In this document: in pieces, positions 60,241-64,000 of the stretch | Numbering within the stretch: the stretch's first letter is position 1 | How the letters are laid out: the number at the start of each line of letters is the position of its first letter | Origin: Roseiarcus sp963782255 | Lineage (GTDB): Bacteria > Pseudomonadota > Alphaproteobacteria > Rhizobiales > Beijerinckiaceae | Length of the DNA: 64,000 nt | Assembly (NCBI GenBank): GCA_963782255.1 | Contig: CAWAIS010000002.1 | Coordinates: 930,001-994,000, forward strand | Direction: 5' to 3' | Translations under genes and position numbers: made by a program | Notes under the pieces: generated by a model | Told to the model about the DNA's origin: nothing | Database searches by the model: none | The model's input: only the letters and a program-made list of their open reading frames with translations

Positions 60241-60562
60241 CTTGCTGATCGAAGCGGAATTCGACATCGGATTTGAATGTCCGGCTCAGACGCCGATGCT
60301 CCTTCAGCTCAACGTCCGTCCCTCGTGTGACGCCGACCTGCTGACGCTGAACCGGATCGCCTCGGATCCCCCTCTCCCGATACGTGATTATCTTGACCTC
60401 TTCGGCAATCGCGTCACGCGCGTCGAGGTTCCGGCAGGGCTCGTCACATTCTCCAACCGCTTCGTCATTCATGACTCGGGCGAACCGTACGAAGCGCCGC
60501 CGCATGTGGGGACGACGCCGATTACCGACCTTCCCGACGACATGCTGCCGTTTCTAGCGTAA
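60241..60562 (+). pseudogene. second transglutaminase-like gene, 5' fragment
   Basis: From a TTG at 60241 the frame reads LIEAEFDIGFECPAQTPMLL, QLNVRPSCDADLLTLNRIAS, IRDYLDLFGNRVTRVEVPAG and LVTFSNRFVIHDSGEPYEAP, ending at LPDDMLPFLA where an IS200/IS605 end begins. This is the N-terminal beta domain that precedes transglutaminase cores. A tandem pair of such genes was therefore broken from both sides. The catalytic domain of this copy is not in the window. Confidence 0.75.
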
Positions 60563-60571
60563 GCGGGAAAC

Positions 60572-60590
60572 CCCCCGGCTGTGCCGGGGC
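60572..60590. repeat. left-end hairpin of the IS200/IS605 element
   Basis: CCCCCGGC and GCCGGGGC pair over seven bases around the loop TGT. The counterpart at 62229-62247 has the loop TCT. Confidence 0.6.
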
Positions 60591-60672
60591 GGCAGTAGAA
60601 GTTTGACGTGTCCGGCGGTCCACCGGCGAAGTTCCAACGTGAGCAGCCACTCACACGAAAGGAACTCCACCG

Positions 60673-61103
60673 ATGGACGAGTATGAGAGCCTAAGCCACA
60701 CAATTTGGGACTGCAAATATCATGTTGTCTTCATTCCGAAATGTCGGCGCAAGACGCTGTATCAAGAGTTACGGCGGCATCTGGGCGAAGTGTTCCGCAA
60801 GCTCGCGCACCAGAAGGAGTTGAAGGTCGAGGAAGGGCATTTGATGCCCGATCATGTCCACATGCCGCTTTCGATCCCGCCGAAATACGCGGTTTGCAAG
60901 TGGTCGGCTTCATCAAGGGCAAGAGCGCGATCCACATGGCCAGAGTTTATGGAGAGCGCAAACGCAATTTCGTTGGGCAGCACTTTTGGGCCCGAGGATT
61001 CTTCGTCAACACGGTCGAGCGCGATGGGCAGGCCATCCGCGCCTACATCCGCAATCAAGAAAAGGAAGATCAGAGGCTGGAACAGTTGAACCTCTGGCGT
61101 TGA
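60673..61103 (+). pseudogene. IS200-type Y1 transposase TnpA, frameshifted
   Basis: MDEYESLSHTIWDCKYHVVF, IPKCRRKTLYQELRRHLGEV and VEEGHLMPDHVHM contain the HUH metal motif (H-V-H). Near 60888-60892 a single-base change moves the frame: the first frame loses identity after IPPKYAV and the second resumes at QVVGFIKGKSAIHMARVYGE, with WARGFFVNTVERDGQAIRAY and IRNQEKED at the end. The catalytic Tyr region is thus in the second frame. The gene is inactive unless the base is a sequencing error. Confidence 0.82.
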
Positions 61104-61184
61104 CAGCGCCGCCCTTGGGCGGCTCCAAACTCAAGGGGCCGCGTCAGCGACCCCTCCTGCCGCTTCGAGCGGCTCAAATCCTAA

Positions 61185-62218
61185 CCTGATTACGCGCTTG
61201 CGTCAGCTTCAGACGTTCAGTAGAACGGAACATGAACATGTTGTTTTCGCAGGGGTTCTCTGATGGCGCGCAATCAGGTTCAGTTTCAGAAAGGCCTCAG
61301 CGAGGCTCGTTTCGCGGAGATTTACGGAACCGAAGAGCAATGTCATGCGGCGCTCGTCAAATGGCGGTGGCCGAACGGGTTCGAATGTCCCGGGTGCAAG
61401 GGCGCTGATCACTGCGTCGTCACGCGCGGCGCGCGGCGTTTATTCCAGTGTAACGCGTGTCGCAAGCAGACCTCTGTCAAAGCGGGAACGATCTTCGCTT
61501 CGAGCAAGCTGCCGCTGCGCATCTGGTTCAAGACGATCTACCTGGTCACGCAATCAAAGAAGGGCATTTCCAGTATCGAACTCGGTCGACGCCTTGGCGT
61601 CACCCAGACGGCTGCTTGGATGATGAAGCACAAGCTCGCTCAAGTCATGTTGGAGCGTAACGCGAGCAAACGCTTGAAAGGCAACGTCCAGATGGACGAC
61701 GCCTATATCGGCGGCGCCCGGTCCGGCCGCCGCGGGCGCGGCGCAACAGGCAAGACGCCGTTCGTCGCTGCGGTCGCGACAACCGACGACGGCAAGCCAG
61801 ATCAAATCATCCTTCGGCCTGTCAAAGCCTTCAGCAGCTTTGCGATCCGAAAACTCGCAAGCACCGCGCTCAGGCCCGGCGCCAATATCGTCTCCGACGG
61901 CCTGGCGTGCTTCGCCGCCGTCACCCAAGCCGGATGCCTGCACACCTCAATAAAGACCGGAAGCGGCAAGCAAGCGGTTCGCACCCCTGCTTTCAAATGG
62001 GTCAATACCGCATTGGGCAATATCAAAGCCGCCCTCGTCGGGACCTACCGAGCCGTAGGAGAAAAACACGTCCCTCGATATCTCGCGGAGTTCGAATATC
62101 GATTCAATCGCCGATACGAGCTCGAAACCATGACCCCCCGCCTCGCATTCGTTGCGCTGAGGACCCTCCCGATGCCTTACCGCTTGCTAAAACTGGCTGA
62201 CGTTGCCGCGTAATCAGG
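61185..62218 (+). mobile_element. IS1595-family element, intact
   Basis: 1034 bp. The left end CCTGATTACGCGCTTGCGTC and right end, read inward, CCTGATTACGCGGCAACGTC are inverted repeats of about 20 bp with few mismatches. It is flanked by the 8-bp duplication AATCCTAA and contains one complete transposase gene. It is inserted in the right part of an IS200/IS605 element. Confidence 0.9.
61263..62213 (+). CDS. IS1595-family transposase
   Basis: A 316-residue protein. The N-terminal zinc ribbon reads FECPGCKGADHCVVTRGARR followed by LFQCNACRKQTSVKAGTIF (two C-x2-C pairs). The DDE-type (ISXO2) domain has VQMDDAYIGGARSGRRGRGA, ANIVSDGLACFAAVTQAGC and WVNTALGNIKAALVGTYRAV, ending with YLAEFEYRFNRRYELETMTP. 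Complete. Its TAA stop lies inside the right terminal repeat. Confidence 0.93.
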   Translation: MARNQVQFQKGLSEARFAEIYGTEEQCHAALVKWRWPNGFECPGCKGADHCVVTRGARRLFQCNACRKQTSVKAGTIFASSKLPLRIWFKTIYLVTQSKKGISSIELGRRLGVTQTAAWMMKHKLAQVMLERNASKRLKGNVQMDDAYIGGARSGRRGRGATGKTPFVAAVATTDDGKPDQIILRPVKAFSSFAIRKLASTALRPGANIVSDGLACFAAVTQAGCLHTSIKTGSGKQAVRTPAFKWVNTALGNIKAALVGTYRAVGEKHVPRYLAEFEYRFNRRYELETMTPRLAFVALRTLPMPYRLLKLADVAA

Positions 62219-62228
62219 AATCCTAAAG

Positions 62229-62247
62229 CCCCCGGCTCTGCCGGGGG
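62229..62247. repeat. right-end hairpin of the IS200/IS605 element
   Basis: CCCCCGGC and GCCGGGGG form a perfect eight-pair stem with loop TCT. It pairs with the hairpin at 60572-60590. Confidence 0.6.
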
Positions 62248-62567
62248 ATACTTACTTACTTTCAAGCCGATATTGCGGCAGAGGCAAGCTCACCGATTTC
62301 GTCTGGTCGCGGTTTGGAATACGCTCTGGCGGCGTTCGGTGCATGTAGCCGATCTCAGATTTCGTTCACGCGAAAATCCGCTTCAGTTACCCAATGCGCG
62401 CTCCACCTGTCAATCGGCGTCGAACTTTTGGGTGCCTATACCCGCCTTAAGGGGTCAGACGATATGACCACATCGTGGGGCGGACGGGGGCGGTCCGCCT
62501 CGACATGTGCAATTGGAGCGAGGGTTGCGCGCTGGGCGCCGATCCTCGCACAGGGAGACGGGCAGGA

Positions 62568-63294
62568 TGAACTATAACGCTTATGTTGGGCTCGAAGTCC
62601 ATAAGGTGACGATCGCGATTGCTATCGCGGAAGCGGACATAGGTGGCGAGGTTCGCTTCTTTGGCGAAATTGCGAACAGCCCCGACGCCGTTGCGTCGAT
62701 ACGCTGGCGCGGTCTAGAAGCGAAGTCACCGCGTGTGGCTTGGCAACCAGACGTTCAAGCACCCAGCGCAACAGATTGCCTTTCAGACCCATCTCAACGC
62801 CATGGACCAGGCGGTCGAGCGCAAGGTCGCCATCGAGGCGCAGATAACGGCGCTCTTGCCGAACTGGTCGTTGGGGCCGGTCGTGAAGGCCCTCCAGGCG
62901 CTGCGCGGCGTCGCTCTTGCGGTGGCGGCGGGGGTGATTGCGGAGATCGGCGACCTAAGGCGCTTCGATAACCCGCGCCAGTTGCTGGCCTATCTCGGCC
63001 TCGTCCCCGGTGAGCGCTCAAGCGGCGAAAAGCGTCGCCCGACCAGGGCAGGCAGCATTGTCGCGCGCAAACTGATTGTCGAAGCCGCCTGGGCCTACCG
63101 GATGCCCGCGACGGTGGGACACAGGGCATTCAGCGTCGGCACGACGGGCTCCCCGGGGAAACCCGCTCCATCGCATGGAAGGCGCAAGTCCGACTTTGCG
63201 CTCGATATCTCGATACCGGCAAATGCTGGCGAGACGGAAGACGGCGCCGATCGTGATCACTGCCGTTGCGCGGGAACTCGTCGGGTTCAACTGA
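62568..63294 (+). pseudogene. IS110-family transposase, decayed
   Basis: Starts MNYNAYVGLEVHKVTIAIAI, with Glu where the first catalytic Asp (GLDVHK) is expected. It keeps VRFFGEIANSPDAVAS, then loses about 150 residues including the second and third catalytic positions. Another frame continues with TFKHPAQQIAFQTHLNAMDQ, ALLPNWSLGPVVKALQALRG and PRQLLAYLGLVPGERSSGEK. A third frame ends RRKTAPIVITAVARELVGFN. Clearly inactive. Confidence 0.8.
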
Positions 63295-63846
63295 CCGACC
63301 GGCAAGGCAAGCGTGACAAACGAGGCGATGGCCAGGGCGTCGACGCCGGCTTGGGGAATCCTCCTCCGAAAATTGGCAGCGGCAGAGCCGATCTCCGCGG
63401 GTCAGACCCAGGCAGCCCCACGACGTACACTTGGCATGCGGTAGCCAACCCGCGAATAAGAAACTGCTCAACGGTCGCGAAAGCGCCGGCGCCCTGACCC
63501 TCGCCCCGATGCTGACGAAATCAATGCGCTAACCGAGCCCGGCGCAACCCGTGCCGAGGAAGCGCGCTCGCACGTCCCCGGATCACAGACATTCGGGCGT
63601 GGCCGCCGACCGACGCCCCTCCCCCTCCGCCATGGGGCCTCCCGCTGACCAAGCTGCGAAGGCCATCCGATCAAGAGGGGGCTTAGGAGACTGCGTAGAG
63701 AGGGGCCACAGGGACCACGCGCGGACGATGTCGCCGTTCTCCCTGAGGCTCGCGACAAGTATGGTCTCAGTAACTGGCCAAACAAGACGTCGAAATCGGC
63801 AGGCGCGTCATGACAATGAAGCCCGCCGCGCTCGCCCGCCTTCCTG
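63295..63846. other. non-coding or decayed stretch
   Basis: 552 bp in which frames are open only by GC bias. I see no family motif on either strand. The first part is likely the remaining end of the decayed IS110 element. Confidence 0.35.
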
Positions 63847-64000
63847 ATGTCCACCCGCCCCCTACTCCCCGGCGCCATCAGCCTCGAGCACATGAAGCTC
63901 GAGCGCGCGCTCCTTGCCGCGCATCTCGAGCGCCCCGAGCCTGCGCTGTGTGACGCCCGGAGGGAGCGCGGCGAGGCCGGTCGAGCAAGGCTGCGAACGC
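63847..64000 (+). CDS. possible start of a hypothetical gene, cut by the window end
   Basis: From the ATG at 63847 the frame MSTRPLLPGAISLEHMKLER, ALLAAHLERPEPALCDARRE is open to the end. No ribosome-binding site stands out and no family is recognised. Listed only because it continues beyond the window. Confidence 0.2.
   Translation, partial: MSTRPLLPGAISLEHMKLERALLAAHLERPEPALCDARRERGEAGRARLRT

Larger units (their letters stand above)
61177..62226. repeat. 8-bp target-site duplication of IS1595
   Basis: AATCCTAA occurs at 61177-61184 just before the left terminal repeat and again at 62219-62226 just after the right one. Eight bases is the duplication length of IS1595-family elements, so the insertion is recent and unrearranged. 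Confidence 0.88.
60565..62250 (+). mobile_element. IS200/IS605-family element interrupted by IS1595
   Basis: Bounded by hairpins at 60572-60590 and 62229-62247 of almost the same sequence (CCCCCGGC-tgt/tct-GCCGGGG), which suit the subterminal hairpins recognised by single-strand TnpA transposases. It contains a frameshifted Y1 transposase gene and, near its right end, a complete IS1595 element. Exact cleavage sites cannot be set by eye. Confidence 0.65.

Overview
The window looks like chromosomal DNA from an alphaproteobacterium, most likely of the order Hyphomicrobiales (Rhizobiales). Three things suggest this: high GC, the housekeeping blocks secB-dnaQ-coaE-aroE-maf-PPSRP-hemJ (7.1-12.1 kb) and mnmE-mnmG-rsmG-parA-parB-holA (44.1-50.8 kb), and two parS sites (45.46 and 47.45 kb). 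These blocks normally lie next to the replication origin. The intergenic gap at 11.27-11.69 kb, beside the DUF299/PPSRP gene, sits where alphaproteobacterial origins are usually found. A genus cannot be assigned from the sequence alone.

Region by region: (1) 0-6.98 kb is the end of an integrative element. It reads leftward from a tyrosine integrase and an AlpA-like regulator to a RepA-like ATPase with an array of helically phased GTTGG repeats. It ends at a 47-bp copy of the 3' half of tRNA-Lys(CUU), the attachment site. A DUF4062 gene running off base 1 and a dnaE scrap lie beyond. (2) 7.1-12.1 kb holds core genes. (3) 12.1-44.1 kb is a large insertion between hemJ and mnmE, with rho and hemE absent from their usual neighbourhood. 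It contains IS256, IS630 and IS110 elements, wreckage of a PHA-type gene set (MaoC hydratase, 3-hydroxyacyl-CoA dehydrogenase), and an exporter cluster (HlyD, RbbA-like ATPase/permease, YhhJ-like permease, a lipase-like protein, an unusual HlyD fusion). The exporter is bracketed by 983-bp direct repeats that carry a PhaC-like hydrolase. Next come a meta-cleavage aromatic operon (mhpC, extradiol dioxygenase, mhpA, mhpD, truncated mhpF) with a divergent TetR gene, more IS elements and a HigBA toxin-antitoxin pair split by an IS. (4) 42.5-53.9 kb is mainly core: methyltransferase, a secreted protein, mnmE to holA, leuB and a DadA-like oxidase. (5) 54.2-64 kb is a nest of mobile elements. A serine-recombinase element sits inside IS66, which sits against ISAzo13 and a broken transglutaminase locus. 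An IS1595 with a clean 8-bp target duplication sits inside an IS200/IS605 element, followed by a decayed IS110.

The core genes cover replication, chromosome partition, tRNA modification, CoA, shikimate and leucine synthesis. The accessory genes are partly broken. The aromatic pathway can probably run only to 4-hydroxy-2-oxovalerate here, because no aldolase is present and the acylating dehydrogenase is truncated. The best candidate for an undescribed system is the 20.0-29.2 kb exporter plus PhaC-like cluster, which includes a possible -1 frameshift at a run of six G. A second set of observations concerns how the IS elements interact: an IS110 lodged at the frameshift site of an IS630, carried in two places, and an IS630 insertion whose removal on paper restores an antitoxin reading frame exactly.
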